From contig CM077159.1 of assembly GCA_039583875.1 (NCBI GenBank), positions 102,323,287 to 102,387,286 of the forward strand: a stretch of 64,000 nt of DNA, written 5' to 3'. Under the pieces are notes generated by a model. The model searched no databases and had not been told where the DNA came from. It saw nothing but the letters and a program-made list of their open reading frames with translations. This DNA is from Platanthera guangdongensis. Taxonomy: Eukaryota; Streptophyta; Magnoliopsida; Asparagales; Orchidaceae. Each line of letters begins with the position of its first letter. Position 1 is the first letter of the stretch. Shown here piece after piece: positions 1-13,170 of the stretch. The translations under genes were made by a program, and so were the position numbers.

Positions 1-418
1 GCAGACCGGCGGTGAAGAGCTAAGCATTGGAGTAAGGGTGAGTCCGCGCGGCTTGGGTTGCGGTCTGGCGACCTGGCGGACTGAGCGGACTCCACAGCAG
101 TAGGTCGGCGGCTTGTTGATTGAGTCCGCGCGGCTTGTTTTTTGTTCTTGTCTTTGTAACTGTCTCTGCTCTCCCGGTGTTGGGTTTTGGTGAAGCATGT
201 CTCGCCATGTATGTCTCGCCTTGTAAAGAAGTTTGCTCTTGATCAATAAAGAAGCTTGTGCTGCATGTGTTGCTGGTTGTTACTGCTTTGTTGAGATAAT
301 CTCTGCTAACTCCACGATCCGGGAAAACTTTCAACATATAAGTGGGCGTATTCTCCTTCGGTTTGTTGAGTTTTCAGCAGGGTATCCAAGGGGGCGTCTG
401 CGGTTTGTTGAATTTTAA
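1..418. other. Unassigned CG-rich flank left of Athila-1
   Basis: This stretch does not match the corresponding part of the Athila-2 LTR (15430-15842), although similarity to that LTR begins abruptly at 419. It holds a 16-base direct repeat (40-55 and 122-137, beginning GAGTCCGC) and an inverted partner GCGGACTC at 85-92, so it has its own small inverted-repeat cluster. An AATAAA lies near 245. I see no convincing coding region. It may be the U3/R part of a divergent Athila LTR or unrelated DNA at a duplication breakpoint. Confidence 0.5.
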
Positions 419-1099
419 CAATCTTATGTATATTTGTTTTCATATTTGTATGGGGCGTGTGTGTGTATGAGTTAGATTTGGGGAATTTATGCTTTAAAAT
501 GAAAAATTGCTTTGCTTTACGTTAATTTTTTCAAAATTACTAGTCGTTGTTAAAGCCATTTTTCTTATCATACTACTTATAATGGTTTAGATTTAGGATT
601 TTTATGATTTTATATTCGTTTTTATGAATTTGTAAAATGATTTCAAAAGTGGTTTTCATTACTCTTTAACTTGGATTTTTCCTTTTTTAGGTTATAAAAT
701 TTTTGCTTCTTTTTAACTTTCTTCCACTTTTTAAACCCTTTTACAAAGCTATAAGAATGGATTAGGTGTTATTTCAATTTTTCAACACCTTTGATTTTCG
801 CATTTACTTAAAAAAACGTTTACTCAAATAATTTTTATTTCTACTTTTTATGCATTTTCATCAAATTATAACGGTAAAAATGTAAACGTTTTAATTTTTC
901 AAGCACTTGCTTTTCTCGCATTAATTTGAACACTCTTTTCCTCAAACAATTTTTATTTCTACTTTTTATGCATTTCTAACACATTCTAGCGATAGAAATG
1001 TAGTTTTTTTTTATTTTTAGATAACTTAGTTTTTCGTTGTTTTGTATGTGTGTGTGCATATATGAGATAATTTTTATCGCTTTCATTCAATTTTGTAGA

Positions 1100-1721
<622 letters not shown>

Positions 1722-2906
1722 ACTTTCTACAGTGTGTGTGCGTTTTCTTTTCAGTAGTGTGTGTGTGTATGTGTGTTTTAATTTCAGTAGAGTGCGTGTG
1801 TGTGCATTTATGTCCTCCTACTCGTTTGAGTAGTACTCGCTTTCATTTCATGCCTACTCGTTTGAGTAGGACTTGCAATTTTCAGCTTTAATTTACCGCC
1901 TACTCGTTTGAGTAGGACTTGTAATTTCATTTATGCAATTTTCTCTTTTTTGTAATTTAGTTTTTTTTCTTTTTTCTTTATTATGTGTTTGGTTGAGTAC
2001 GTGTGTTTTTTTTTAGTAGCTTTTTATTTCTAATACTAGGTTATCTTATTCTTTATCTTTTTTTTGTAACCCTTCAGTACTTAGTTTAGAACTCACGCCT
2101 AACCAAACTCATAAGCCATCCTCATTCCGATGAGTGGCTAATCATTTTTAGCCCTCGGTATCAAAGAGCATTGGGATATAAAATGTTTTAAATAACTAAA
2201 GGTCTTATTTTTATATTTAATTAAAAAAACTTAAGGTTTACCCCGGGTTAACGACGCGTAGAACCACATATCGATGTGTGGGCTCTATTTTTATTATCCA
2301 TACGCTAGCTAGTCGAGAGGCCGTGCTTATGGACTGATCACCCCTGGGTAAAGAGAGTTTCGCACTAACACTCGAGAGAGGAGGCGCGTAATTCTACCGG
2401 ATTGGGTCCCCCCCCCACAATAGCGGGGTTCTTAGTGTATTGCGAGCATTAAGAGGATCCTTCGTCGGACGAGAGCCCGGTCGAATAGTCTTAATGTTCA
2501 GGTGAGCGATATTCCTAGAGATAGGTGAGCTCATTCTTTTGGAACCTCCACGGCCAAGTCTCCGCTTTAATTGAATTGAAACCTAAGATCTCTAATTATT
2601 TAAATCTATTTTAGTCCTAACGTAATTCGATACCGAGTCTTATTTCTTCATCGACTTTGCTCTTAATTTATTTCCAGCTTTATCTTAGTTAAAATCGACA
2701 ACTTAAATATTTCGGTAAAATAATAGTTTTTTTCGGAGCAGTAGGGATAATCAACCCGTTCCAGGGAAATTTATGATCTCGATATTCCCCCTGAATATCA
2801 TGTATTACTTGCGATAGGTGCACTTGCCTATAATTTGTTGCGCGAAATCCGGACCTACCGTGCTCCCTAGATAATTTAAAGTCGGGCTTCGCGCGCATCA
2901 AGTTTT

Positions 2907-2924
2907 TGGCGCCGTTGTCGGGGA
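2907..2924 (+). other. Athila-1 primer-binding site (tRNA-Asp)
   Basis: TGGCGCCGTTGTCGGGGA is complementary, with one mismatch, to the 3' end of plant tRNA-Asp. This is the usual primer of Athila-lineage Ty3/gypsy elements. It starts six bases after the LTR end. Confidence 0.9.
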
Positions 2925-3057
2925 CTCTTTGAGTTGTTATTTTGAATCCGAAGTCTATTACTTTTACCTATATTTCTACAAACTAAAAAAACTTATAAAC
3001 TTTACTTAAAAATCCAAAAAAAAGTAATAAAGTTAATTTTTTTATATTTTAGGGTGT

Positions 3058-4418
3058 ATGACCCGTGGACAACCTTCGGTGTTCGAAAATTTGGATTTCG
3101 ATCCTGAGATCGAACGCTCACTTGCGCGTATTCGATCTCAATGCCGAAATCCCTCTTTGGATCCCGAAGAATCCGTCGGAGAACCCTCCATCGTTACTAT
3201 GGCCGACCCTAATCCGAACGTGGTCGTCGAGCCTACAATGTCTCATTACGCCCGACCGAATTTGGACGATACTGTGTCCAGTATTGTTTGCCCAACGATG
3301 GCGAACAATAATTTTGATATCAAATCGAGCGTTATACAAATGATCCAAAATGTCGTGCAGTTCAATGGACTGCCGGATGAGGACTCGAACGTTCATTTGT
3401 CTAGTTTTTTGGAAATCTGCGATACCTTTAAGATTAATGGCATCACTGATGATGCCATTCGTTTGCGCCTTTTTCCATTCTACTTAAGATCCAAAGCTAA
3501 GGCATGGTTGAATTCCCTCCCACGAGGATGTATTACCACCTGGGCCAAGCCTGTGGAACGGTCCTTAACAAAGTACTTCCACCCGCCAAAACTGCAAAGT
3601 TGGGGGCGGACATTTCTTTGTTTGTGCAGAACGATTCTGAGTCTTTATTTGAGACTTGGAAACGGTTTAAAGAATTCCTCCGTAGATGTCTGCACCACGC
3701 GCTGCCTGTGTGGTTTCAGGTCCAAATCTTCTACAATGGCTTAACTATCAGACGCGTCAAATGATTGACGCGGCTGCCAGGGGTACCTTGAATAATAAGA
3801 CCCATGAGGCTGCCCAAGCTTTTATTGAAGAGATGGCTATAAATGCTTACCAATGGAACGTCCCGCGGGGACGTCCGAAGCAGGTAGTCGGCCTCTTCGA
3901 AGTGGATTCCACTGCCCACTTAACCATTCAATTTGAAAGGCTAACGAAGCAGGTGGCGGAGATGTTTGCTGCCTCCTCCACTCTGCCTTGTGCGATTCCC
4001 CCTAATGTCAGCGTAGTCAATGAGTTTGTAGACTAACGTGGGAAATTCTGGGTGACCTTCCTTCAACCCCAACAACAACCCTTATAGTAATAACTATAAT
4101 CTGGGTTGGAGGAACCACCCTAACTTCTCATGGAGCAACGCGAACAATGCGCAGCACCCGCCCAATTCTTTTGCGCCCGGATTTCTGCCGCCTCTCCCTC
4201 TTCCAAAACCCTCCCCGATGGAGGAAACATTTTCTAAATACATAGATTCCAACGAATCAAATATTCATAACATCACCGGATCGCTAAAAAACTTAGAACT
4301 CCAGGTTGGACAGCTAGCGCGAATGATGTCCGAGAGCACACTCAGGGCACTGCCGGGAAATATGGAGCCCATTTTGTGGGAGAATAACAACGTTATAACC
4401 CTCCATAGAGGAAAGTAG
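3058..4418 (+). pseudogene. gag: Athila-1 gag, frameshifted
   Basis: This is a capsid-type Gag of the Athila lineage, which would coat the element RNA in cytoplasmic particles. The ATG at 3058 opens a 228-codon frame whose residues 95-185 match the plant retrotransposon gag domain (AWLNSLP, then TTW, then KYFHPP). A one-base deletion near 3583 moves the true frame to the segment from about 3586 to 3745. A second shift near 3740 moves it again to the segment ending at 4036 (DAAARGT, FIEEMA). A third break near 4033 is specific to this copy. Gag then continues to an in-frame TAG at 4416-4418. The first two shifts and the TAG also occur in Athila-2. The product would be non-functional. Confidence 0.85.
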
Positions 4419-6376
4419 GTGATCGATCCAAAACGGATCGATCCACATGTAAATATTTCACCTCTGACCCCTCTTCCCTCTTCTTTGATTACGCCACCTT
4501 TACAAATTTTAAACAAAAAAATTATTAAAATGCCCTTGTCGTATCCACATAAGCTCGATAGTGAGCGTAAGGATGCGCAGTTCGAAAAATTTGTTTTATT
4601 ATTAAAATAAATTCATATTAATGTTCCCTTTTGTTAGGCGATCTCGCAGATGCCTAAGTATGCAAAATATTTAAAACAACTTTTGTTCTAATAAACAAAA
4701 TTAGAAAATATTTTGCATATATCTATGAATGCTGACTTCTCAGTGGCTCTTACTAATAAATTGCCCCTTAAATGAAATGACCCAGGACGGTTATCCAACC
4801 CGTGCATTTTTGGCAATATATTAGTAAAATACGCTCTTGTAGATTTAGGGGCGAGCATTAATTTGTTGTCATTCTCGCTCTTTCAAAAATTAGATTTGGG
4901 CACGCCGGCCCCTACTAAAATGTGAATTCAACTAGCTGATTGCTCGGTTAAGTTTCCCGTCAGGGTAGTGAAAAACGTACTTATCTGAGTTGATAAGTTT
5001 ATCTTTCTGGTAGACTTCGTCATCTTAGACATCGAGGAGGACACCGATGTACAAATTATACTCGGTCGTCATTTTCCCGCCACCTCCCGCTCATTAATTG
5101 ATGTAAGTAATGGTCATCTACTCCTTCGGGTAGGAGATGATGAAGTTACTTTCTCTATTAATCCCTCTATAGGGGACTCGTCATCGAGCGATGACTTTTG
5201 TTATAATTTAGATACCTATCTCGGAGATTGTTCTTCCCCTATTTTCGAGTCTACTTTTTTAAACGACGACACTTTTGCACTCGAAAATTTTAACTGCGAA
5301 GAGGATAACTCTACTAATTTGTCTTTCGAACCTTTTGGATCAAAAGACTTTAAAATTAAAACCTCGTTAGAAGAACCGCCCTGCCTTGAACTCAAACCCC
5401 TACCCGAATCACTCAAATACGCATTTTTGGGAAAAGATGATACCCTTCCCGTTATCATTTCTTCGCATTTGAGTTATTCGGAGACTTCCGATTTATTGGA
5501 AGTTTTACTTAAACATCTCCACGAAATTGCGTGGCAAATTTTTGATCTAAAAGGGATTAACCCTTCTTTCTGCACCCATAAGATTTTCCTTCACGATAAT
5601 TGTCGCAAAACTATTAAGCTGCAACGACGACTTAACTCAAACATGAAAGACGTATTTAAGGACGAAATTATTAAATTATTAGAAGCGGGGATTACTTATT
5701 TTATATCAGATAGCACATGGGTTAGTCCCGTTCACATGGTGCCCAAAAAGGGCGGTCTTACCGTAGTGGAAAATGAGCATAATGAACTCGTCCCAACTAG
5801 TACTATTACGGGTTGGCGGGTGTGCATCGATTATAGAAAACTAAATGATGCCACCCATAAGGATCATTTCCCACTACCGTTCTTAGACAAAATCCTGGAG
5901 CGTTTATCCGGTCATCCGTATTTTTGTTTTCTTGATGGCTTATCGGGGTTTTTCCAAATCCCCATTTCCCCCGATGACCAAGAAAAAACAACTTTTACCT
6001 GCCTGCTTGGTACCTTCGCATACCGAAGAATTCCATTTGGACTCTGCAATGCGCCAGCTACATTCCAAAGATGTATGCTGGCGATCTTTGGCGAGCTGTA
6101 GGAGATATTATGGAAGTCTTTATGGATGACTTCTCTATTTTCGGATGCTCTTTCTCGTCTTGTCTTTGCAATTTAGATCGTGTCCATCAGCAATGCGAGG
6201 ACACGCATCTTAATTTAAATTGGGAAAAATGTAACTTTATGGTTCGAGAAGGTTTGGTTCTCGGCATAAGATTTCATCTAAGGGGATGGAGGTCGATAAG
6301 GCCAAAGTTGAAATTATCGAAAAACTTCCCCCGCCTTCTAACGTTAAATCTATTAGGAATCAAATTTTGTCTTTGA
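4419..6376 (+). pseudogene. pol: Athila-1 protease and reverse transcriptase remnant
   Basis: This is the Gag C-terminus, aspartic protease and RT of an Athila element. The protease active site DLGASIN is encoded at 4842-4862, between stop codons. The RT runs from about 5600: VSPVHMVPKKGG, a VCIDYRKLNDAT block near 5820-5860, then FGLCNAPATFQRCM near 6035-6070. The catalytic FMDD is at 6119-6130. A one-base loss at about 6098, just before FMDD, shifts the frame and is private to this copy. Stops at 4608 and around 4690-4700 are shared with Athila-2. Near 6355-6380 the RT connection segment is abruptly missing roughly 30-35 codons, and Athila-2 shows the same deletion. Confidence 0.85.
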
Positions 6377-6437
6377 TAGCAAATGCGAGTCTGCATTTAA
6401 TTTTATAAAACAAAATCGTATCAATTCACCCATTTTA

Positions 6438-6830
6438 GTGGCGCCAAATTGGACCATTCCGTTCAAGATTATGTGCGATGCTAGTGATATTGTCGTAGGT
6501 ACCGTTCTTGGCCAACGTATAAACAAATATTTTCATCCAATTTACTACGCTAGCAAGACGCTCACTTACGCACAAGTAAATTACACGACAACGAAAAAGG
6601 AACTTTTAGCCGTCATTTTTGCATTTGATAAATATCGCTCGTATATAACGTTATCTAAAGTATCGTATTTACCAACTACTCCGCCTTAAAATATTTGTTA
6701 GCAAAAACGGACACCAAACCCCGCCTTCTTCGATGGATCCTCCTCCTGCATGAATTTGATTTGGAGTTCCGGGATAAGAAGGGAGCTGAAAATTTAGCCG
6801 TCGATCACCTCTCCTGCATAGAAAATCCCG
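6438..6830 (+). pseudogene. pol: Athila-1 RNase H remnant
   Basis: This is the RNase H domain that degrades template RNA during reverse transcription. A frame from 6438 reads the first catalytic block (IMCDASDIVVGTVLGQ), then YYASKTLTYAQVNYTTTKKELLAV with its conserved Glu. A frameshift near 6665 displaces the frame carrying the last block, after which the RNase H to integrase linker continues (FRDKKGAENLAVDHLS). It lies directly after the shared RT connection deletion. Confidence 0.8.
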
Positions 6831-8190
6831 GTGCAGAAGCGCTCGTCGAATCTGACATAAATGACAGATTCCCTGAGGAACGCCTCCTAGCCATAAATAT
6901 TAGTTCATCATCTCTGCCTTGCTTTGCAGATTTTGCAAACTATTTAATTGTGCGGGTGCTCCAAAAGACTTTTCGAGCTAGCAAAAGAAGAAAATTCTTT
7001 TATGACTTGAAATATTTCTTTTGGGGGGACCCTTTTCTTTTTCGAATCTGTGCGTACCAAGCGGTCCGAAGATGCATCACGGGTGTGGAGTGCACGCAAA
7101 TACTTAGGCACTACCATGAGGGTCCGGCTGGTGAGCATTATCAAGCTAACCATAACGCGCGGAAGGCGCTGGAGGCAGGCTTTTTTTGGCCCACTCTATT
7201 CAAAGACGCTCACAATTTTGTGCGCTCCTGCGATAGTTGCCAGCAGACGGGTAACATCTCTCATCGTGAGGAGATGCCCCAAACTTTGTTTTTAGAAATG
7301 CGAAGTCTTTGATTTATGGGCCATCGATTTCGTTGGCCCCCTACCTCCGCCTTTTAAAAATAATATATTTAGTGGCGGTCGACTATGTATCGAGGTGGGT
7401 GGAAGCGCAAGCTTTCCCCACCAACGATGCGCGATTCGTCGTTACTTTTCTTAAAAAACTATTTTCTCGCTTCGGCACACCTCGCGCTATTGTGAGAGAT
7501 AAGGGCACGCATTTCTTCAACACCAGATGGCTAAGACATTAGCTAAATACGGCGTCACGCACAAACTTGCCACCCCCAACCACTCGCAAACTAGTGGCCA
7601 AGTTGACGTAGTAAATCGAGAGATTAAGCGTATATTAGAGAAAATCATTGCACTTAATAGGAAATATTAGTCCATCAAACTCGACGATGCGTTGTGGGCA
7701 TATCATACACCATACAAAATCGCAATTGGTTGTACTTCGTATTGATTAGTCTATGGCAATGCGTGTCATCTCCCTGTAGAATTAGAACATCGCGCTTTTT
7801 GGGCTTTAAAACTCTTAAATCTCGACGCTAACTTAGCGGCTCAAAATAAAAAAATTGCAATTAAATGAGCTCTATGAATGGCATGCAAACGGTTACGAGA
7901 GCAATAAATTCTATAAGGAGCGTTCTAAGCTTTACCACGACCGCAAAATCAAGACCCAAAAAACTTTTTCTCGGGCGATCTTGTCCTTCTATATAACTCA
8001 CGACTTAGACTTTTCCCAGTAAACTAAATTCACGATGGTCCGGCCCCTTTAAAGTTGAAGAGGTTTGGACATATGGGACCGTACTCGTCTCCCACCTGGA
8101 AAAAGGCTCGTTTAAAGTGAACGGTCATCGCTTAAAATTATATATAGCAGGTGATCCTGTGGGCGGTAATTTGAATCCATAACCCTCCTC
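6830..8190 (+). pseudogene. pol: Athila-1 integrase remnant
   Basis: Integrase inserts the cDNA into the chromosome. The HHCC zinc finger is visible (HYHEGPAGEH, then CDSCQ) at about 7108-7250. The first catalytic Asp lies in IDFVGPLPP near 7325-7350, after a one-base insertion near 7297. The second is in the FGTPRAIV block near 7470-7510, and the conserved Glu is in the [11 protein letters not shown] block near 7612-7645. Nonsense codons in the blocks at about 7668 and 7744 are identical in Athila-2. The C-terminal GPF module (RWSGP equivalent) is near 8035. Several shifts make it inactive. Confidence 0.85.
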
Positions 8191-9453
8191 GACATATAAA
8201 CTGCCAAAATAGTCAAGCTACATGACTATAAACAAAGCGCTCCTGGGAGACCCCAAGTTTATTTTTTTCGCTAGTTCTTTACTTTTTCTTTGCTATTTTT
8301 TCTAATAATGCAGGGTTCATAAATTGGGCGTCCCCACCTCGTTTCAGGGAAGCTTCTACCCCCCCTCTCTTTATTTTCTTTGTAAATATTGCATTTTATT
8401 TTTGTTCCGCATACTTACATTGCAACATTGGAGACAATGTTAGACTTAAGTATAGGGGTGTTTTCTTGCTTTATTTCTGCACTTCTACTCTCTGCACTAC
8501 AAAAAATATATATATACAAAAAAAACAAAACAAAAAATTTTAAAAGAAAACGCCAAAAAAAAATATTTTCCCTTTCTTTTTATCATAAAAAAACAAAAAA
8601 TTATAAAACAAATATTTCAAAAAAAATTATAAAACAAAAATTTCAAAAAACATTATAAAACACAAATTTCAAAAAATATTTAGTTTATTTATAAATAATT
8701 GTTTGTAAAAACTTTATGCACATATCTTTTTGTAAACAATTTTGCAAATATTCTTTCCTCTCTCTTCCTTTCTTTCTCTTCTTTGTAAATAACTTTTCTC
8801 TCTTTCCTTAGTTTGTAAATATTTGCTTATAAAAATAAAAAAAAAGAAAAAAATTAGAAAAGAAAAATAGTTCAAAAAATATATATATCTTATCACTTTT
8901 TTAGTATGTATATAATAACAAAATTAAACACAAAACACAAAAAAAGATAGTAAGTCAAATATTCAAAAAACGAGTAAAACAAAACAAAAATTCCCAAAAA
9001 ACGATAACAAATTAAAAACACAAAAATGATGAAAACTCTAAAAATCCCAAAAAACTTTATGAATCAAATAAATCGAATATTCCATTATTAACCTTTTTTG
9101 CTCTCCAAAATTTTGTTGCGAGTTTATTTATAAGTGAATTTCATTAATTCTTTGTTTACTATCCGTTTATTAATTAGAGATTGATAGATTTAAATACCCG
9201 GGGTTAAGTTTAAAGAATTTTTATGTTTTGGTCTTATGGTAGGAGACTTATTTTAGACACTACTTTTAATTTATATAAAATAGAGGCATGTGTATTATGT
9301 TAGGAAAAAACAACTATAGACTTCAATTATTTCTAGTTCAAGCTTTTTAGAAACACAGGAACGTTCAATTTATAAAGGTTGCTCTCAAATTTATTTTTAT
9401 TAAAATCTAGTTTTTTTGAAAAAAAATCATCTCCCCATATTTTATCCTTAAAA
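8191..9453. other. Athila-1 non-coding 3' spacer
   Basis: Between integrase and the nested copia lies AT-rich sequence with long A tracts and no ORF of note. At 8424-8460 is a motif often seen after pol in Athila relatives: CATTGGAGACAATG, then a purine-rich AAGTATAGGGGTG that resembles a polypurine tract. I see no envelope-like ORF, so this lineage appears to have lost it. Athila-2 has the same layout at 23518-24783. Confidence 0.75.
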
Positions 9454-9458
9454 GAACC
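9454..9458. other. GAACC target site at SIRE-A junction in Athila-1
   Basis: GAACC directly precedes the copia LTR start TGAAAG. It is the same pentamer, in the same Athila context, as the duplicated site that flanks SIRE-A in Athila-2 (24784-24788 and 36626-36630). Confidence 0.8.
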
Positions 9459-10374
9459 TGAAAGAATGGTTCCTAAACACCTAGAGGGGGTGAATAGGTG
9501 CAATTCTTTTTCTTCTAAGCAAAATATTAATTCAGTTAATTAATAGAAACATATAGTTCTACAGCTATCCACAGCACAGAAATAACAATACCACACACAA
9601 TCATAGATGGCACACTGATTTATAGTGGTTCCGCAAGGTCTGGGTACATCCATTTTCCCCTTCGCCTATCTAGCAGTGTGTTATATTCAGCCTAACTTCT
9701 TTCCTTCTCCTCAGATCCGCAGATCTTACAGCTCAGAACCCAAACAAAGGCTCCTGCAACTCAGAGTGAATCACACTCCTACAGCTCAGGCAATCTGCCC
9801 TACCTCAGCCTTCAATAAGCCTACACTCAGAGATGAAAAACAATCTCCTACAACTCAGGCTCTCGTCCCTACCTCAGCCTTCAACAAGATCTACCACTCA
9901 GAGAACTTAATCTCCTACAAACTCAGCCTTTATAAATCAGGCTTACAACTCAGCTTCTTAAAAAGATCCTACTTGAAAATAGAGTAACTTTGAAATTTAC
10001 CACCACCCTGGTTGAGAGAGAAAGGATGGAAGGTTTCTGATCAGTTCTTGAAAGAATCTGATGTTAGAGATTAACCTGTCTTATCTTTTTCAAAGCTTCT
10101 TGAATCTGAACATAGTAGGGTGGGTTGATTCTTTGAAGTTGATCTTCAATCAGCTTCTTTCTTGAAATTCAGAAATCAATCTGAATTCTTCATTGGCAGA
10201 TTGGTTCAGAATCTGCACTTAAGAGACTTGTTGATGTAAGTCTTTTCTTCACTTGAATAGATGGAGCTCTCTCTCTCCAAATTCTTCTGAAGATTCTTCT
10301 GAATTCTTCTTTGAATCCTCATGACAAACTCTGAGTAGATCACACTTGAGAATGTCTTCTTAGATCTTCTGTGT
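9459..10374 (-). mobile_element. SIRE-A LTR fragment nested in Athila-1
   Basis: It matches the left LTR of SIRE-A from 24789 onward, with several per cent mismatches and small indels by eye. It starts TGAAAGAATGG, carries the ACACCTAGAGGGGGTGAATAGG block and the CCACTATAAAT block (reverse strand, about 9620-9662), and is cut by the assembly gap. In the element's own orientation this is the 3' end of an LTR. The rest of the copy is not assembled. Confidence 0.9.
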
Positions 10375-10874
10375 NNNNNNNNNNNNNNNNNNNNNNNNNN
10401 NNNNNNNNNNNNNNNNNNNNNNNNNNNNNNNNNNNNNNNNNNNNNNNNNNNNNNNNNNNNNNNNNNNNNNNNNNNNNNNNNNNNNNNNNNNNNNNNNNNN
10501 NNNNNNNNNNNNNNNNNNNNNNNNNNNNNNNNNNNNNNNNNNNNNNNNNNNNNNNNNNNNNNNNNNNNNNNNNNNNNNNNNNNNNNNNNNNNNNNNNNNN
10601 NNNNNNNNNNNNNNNNNNNNNNNNNNNNNNNNNNNNNNNNNNNNNNNNNNNNNNNNNNNNNNNNNNNNNNNNNNNNNNNNNNNNNNNNNNNNNNNNNNNN
10701 NNNNNNNNNNNNNNNNNNNNNNNNNNNNNNNNNNNNNNNNNNNNNNNNNNNNNNNNNNNNNNNNNNNNNNNNNNNNNNNNNNNNNNNNNNNNNNNNNNNN
10801 NNNNNNNNNNNNNNNNNNNNNNNNNNNNNNNNNNNNNNNNNNNNNNNNNNNNNNNNNNNNNNNNNNNNNNNNNN
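10375..10874. other. Assembly gap (500 N)
   Basis: Exactly 500 unknown bases, the usual placeholder for a gap of unknown length. The left edge is inside a SIRE-A LTR and the right edge inside a different Athila LTR, so much sequence may be missing and adjacency across it is unproven. An apparent 179-codon frame through it is an artefact. Confidence 0.98.
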
Positions 10875-12399
10875 TTTTTCTTTTTTTTTGTATGTGTGCG
10901 TGTGTTATGAGATAGATTTTTTTTAGCTTTTATTACTTTTTGTAGAGTGCGTCTGTGTGTTTTTATTTATGTAGAGTGAGTGTGTACGTTTTAATTTCTG
11001 CAGAGTGCATGTGTTTTCCTTCATTAGTGCGTGAGTGTATGAGTTAGATTTTAATTTCTGTTGTGTGTGTTTTGTGTGTGGTGTTTTTATTTTCAGTAGA
11101 GTGGGTGTGTTTTTATTTTCAGTAGAGTGAGTGTATTTTTATTTTCAGTAGAGTGGAGTTTTCAATTTCTGTAGCATGCGTGTGTTTTACTTTCTGTCGA
11201 GTGAGTGTGTGAGTTTTACTTTTCTGTCGAGTGAGTGTGTGTTTTACTTTCTGTCGAGTGTGTGTGTGTTTTTACTTTATGTAAAGTGTGTGTGTTTTCA
11301 TTTCTATAGAGTGTGTGTGTGTGTGTGTGCATTTATTTTCTCCTACTCGTTTTGGTAGGACTAGCTTTCATTTCTCCTACTTGTTTGAGTAGGACTTGCA
11401 CATTTACTGCTTTCATTTTCCCCTACTCGTTTGAGTAGGACTTGCAATTTACCGCTTTCTTTCCTGCTTTATTTTACTGCTTTCATTTTAGCTGTCATTT
11501 TATCGCTTTCTTTCAATAGTCGTCCTCATTCCTATGAGTGGCTAACCGCTCTTAGCCCTCAGTATCGAAGAGCATTGGGACAGATAAAATTGCTTTAAAT
11601 AATTAACGGTCTTTTTTTCTAATTAATTAAAGTACTTAAGGTTTGCCCCGGGTCTACGATGCGTAGAACCACATATCGATGTGTGGGCTCTATTTCCATA
11701 GTCCATACACTAGCTAGACGAGAGGCTGTGAGTATGGACCGATCACCCCTTAGTAAATTGAGTTCCACACTAACCCTCGAGAGAGGAGGCATGCAAGCTC
11801 TACCGGATTGGGTTCCCCATCCAATATCGGGGTTCTTAGCGTAATGCGGGCATTAAGAGGAATTCTTCATCGGACGAGAGCTCGGTCGAATAGTCTTAAT
11901 GTTCAGGTGAGCAATAGTCCTAGAGATAGGTGAGCTCATTTTTTTGGAACCTCCATGGCCAAGTCTCCGCCTTAATTAATTTGAAATTTAGGATCTTTTT
12001 TTATTAAAAGTTTATTTTTGTTCAAATTCTTTAGATACAGTTGCACTAAGTTATTCATCAGCTCCATCTTTAATGCTTTTATTTTTTGCTCTTTTATATA
12101 TAAATAATATCACGACAAGATAATATTTGTTAAAATAATATTCCCCTCCAGGGAAGAATAGAAATAATCAACTCATCCCCGAGAACAATACGACCCCGAT
12201 ATTCCTCACTGGAATATCCTGTACTACACGCGATAGGTGCACTTACCTCATTTCGTTAAAACTCGATTTCAACTATTTTATATCTAAATAATAAATCTAC
12301 GCACCACGTCTTCCTAAATAAAACCAAATCAGCTATCTTAAATAAACCTCCAGGGGCGTCGCGCGTCCTAAATAATTTTTGGAGTTTTAATAGCCATCA
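10875..12399 (+). repeat. Athila-X 3' LTR (divergent subfamily), 5' part lost in gap
   Basis: It shares the Athila LTR plan: GT-rich leader, CCTACTCGTTTGAGTAGG hairpins (about 11342, 11373 and 11420), and the conserved block AGAACCACATATCGATGTGTGGGCTC near 11663. It is visibly more diverged (roughly 80 per cent by eye) and lacks the expanded TG runs. The end ATAGCCATCA at 12390-12399 aligns with the ATCA end of the other LTRs. No primer site follows; the next base re-enters the chromovirus reading frame. This is therefore the 3' LTR of an element inserted in chromovirus pol. Its partner could be Athila-1 or an unseen element. Confidence 0.75.
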
Positions 12400-13170
12400 A
12401 TTTCAAAGCCATCCAAACCACATGGCGACGTCAAGATTGGCGTCGTGGTCAAGCAACTCTTCAGCTCTTCAAAAGCTCGTGCGCACTCTGGTGTCCAAAA
12501 TAAACTTCTGATCCTTCCTCGTTAGTGTGGTAATAGGCAAAGTAATCCATGAAAAGTTTTCTATGAACCGTTTGTAGTAGCTCGCCAGTCCAAGGAAACT
12601 CCTGACTTCGGTCATATAAGACAATACTGGCCACTCCCGAATGGCTTTTATCTTTGACAGATCCACTGCAATGCCCTCTCCACTCACCATATGGCCAAGA
12701 AAAGCCACTGACGACAGCCAAAACTCACACTTTGAGAACTTGGCGTAGAGCTTGTTTCTCCTCAGGGTGTGCAACACCATTCGTAAATGGTTCGCATGAT
12801 CTTCTTCCGACTGAGAGTACACTAGAATGTCATCGATGAAAACGATGACAAACAAATCCAAGTACTCTCGAAATGTTCGATGCATTAAATCCATGAACAC
12901 TGATGGCGCATTTGTTATTCCAAACGGCATTACAGTGAACTCATAGTGACCGTAGCTTGAACCAAATGCTATCTTGGGGATGTCACCTTCCCGAATTCTC
13001 AACTGGTAGTACCCCAACTCCAAGTCCAGTTTAGAATAGATGGTTGATCCCACTAGCTTATCAAACAAGTCATCAATTCGAGGTATTGGATACTTGTTCA
13101 CTCCGTCCAGCTTATTTAACTCGCGATAGACGATGCACAACCGCAAGCTACTGTCCTTCTTTTTCACAAA
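12400..13170 (-). pseudogene. pol: Chromovirus reverse transcriptase and start of RNase H
   Basis: This RT copies the element RNA into cDNA. A 232-codon frame (13167-12469) reads [22 protein letters not shown], then [28 protein letters not shown], the catalytic block [10 protein letters not shown], and [13 protein letters not shown] one-base frameshift near 12480 moves the frame; the RNase H N-terminus (PILTSP, then GLDGF) runs on to 12400, where the Athila-X LTR interrupts it. RT N-terminal residues upstream of 13167 are present but out of frame. The remaining RNase H, integrase and chromodomain are not in the window. Confidence 0.85.

Noticed and set aside
3118..3396. Minus-strand frame antisense to Athila-1 gag (and 18427-18705)
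   Set aside because: Shadow of the gag frame; the sense strand carries the recognisable domain.
9459..10374. Independent second insertion of SIRE-A into Athila-1
   Set aside because: Insertion at the identical base with the same flanks in both Athila copies is far less likely than duplication of the nested block.
10371..10910. 179-codon open frame across the N run
   Set aside because: It is made of unknown residues; it reflects the gap only.
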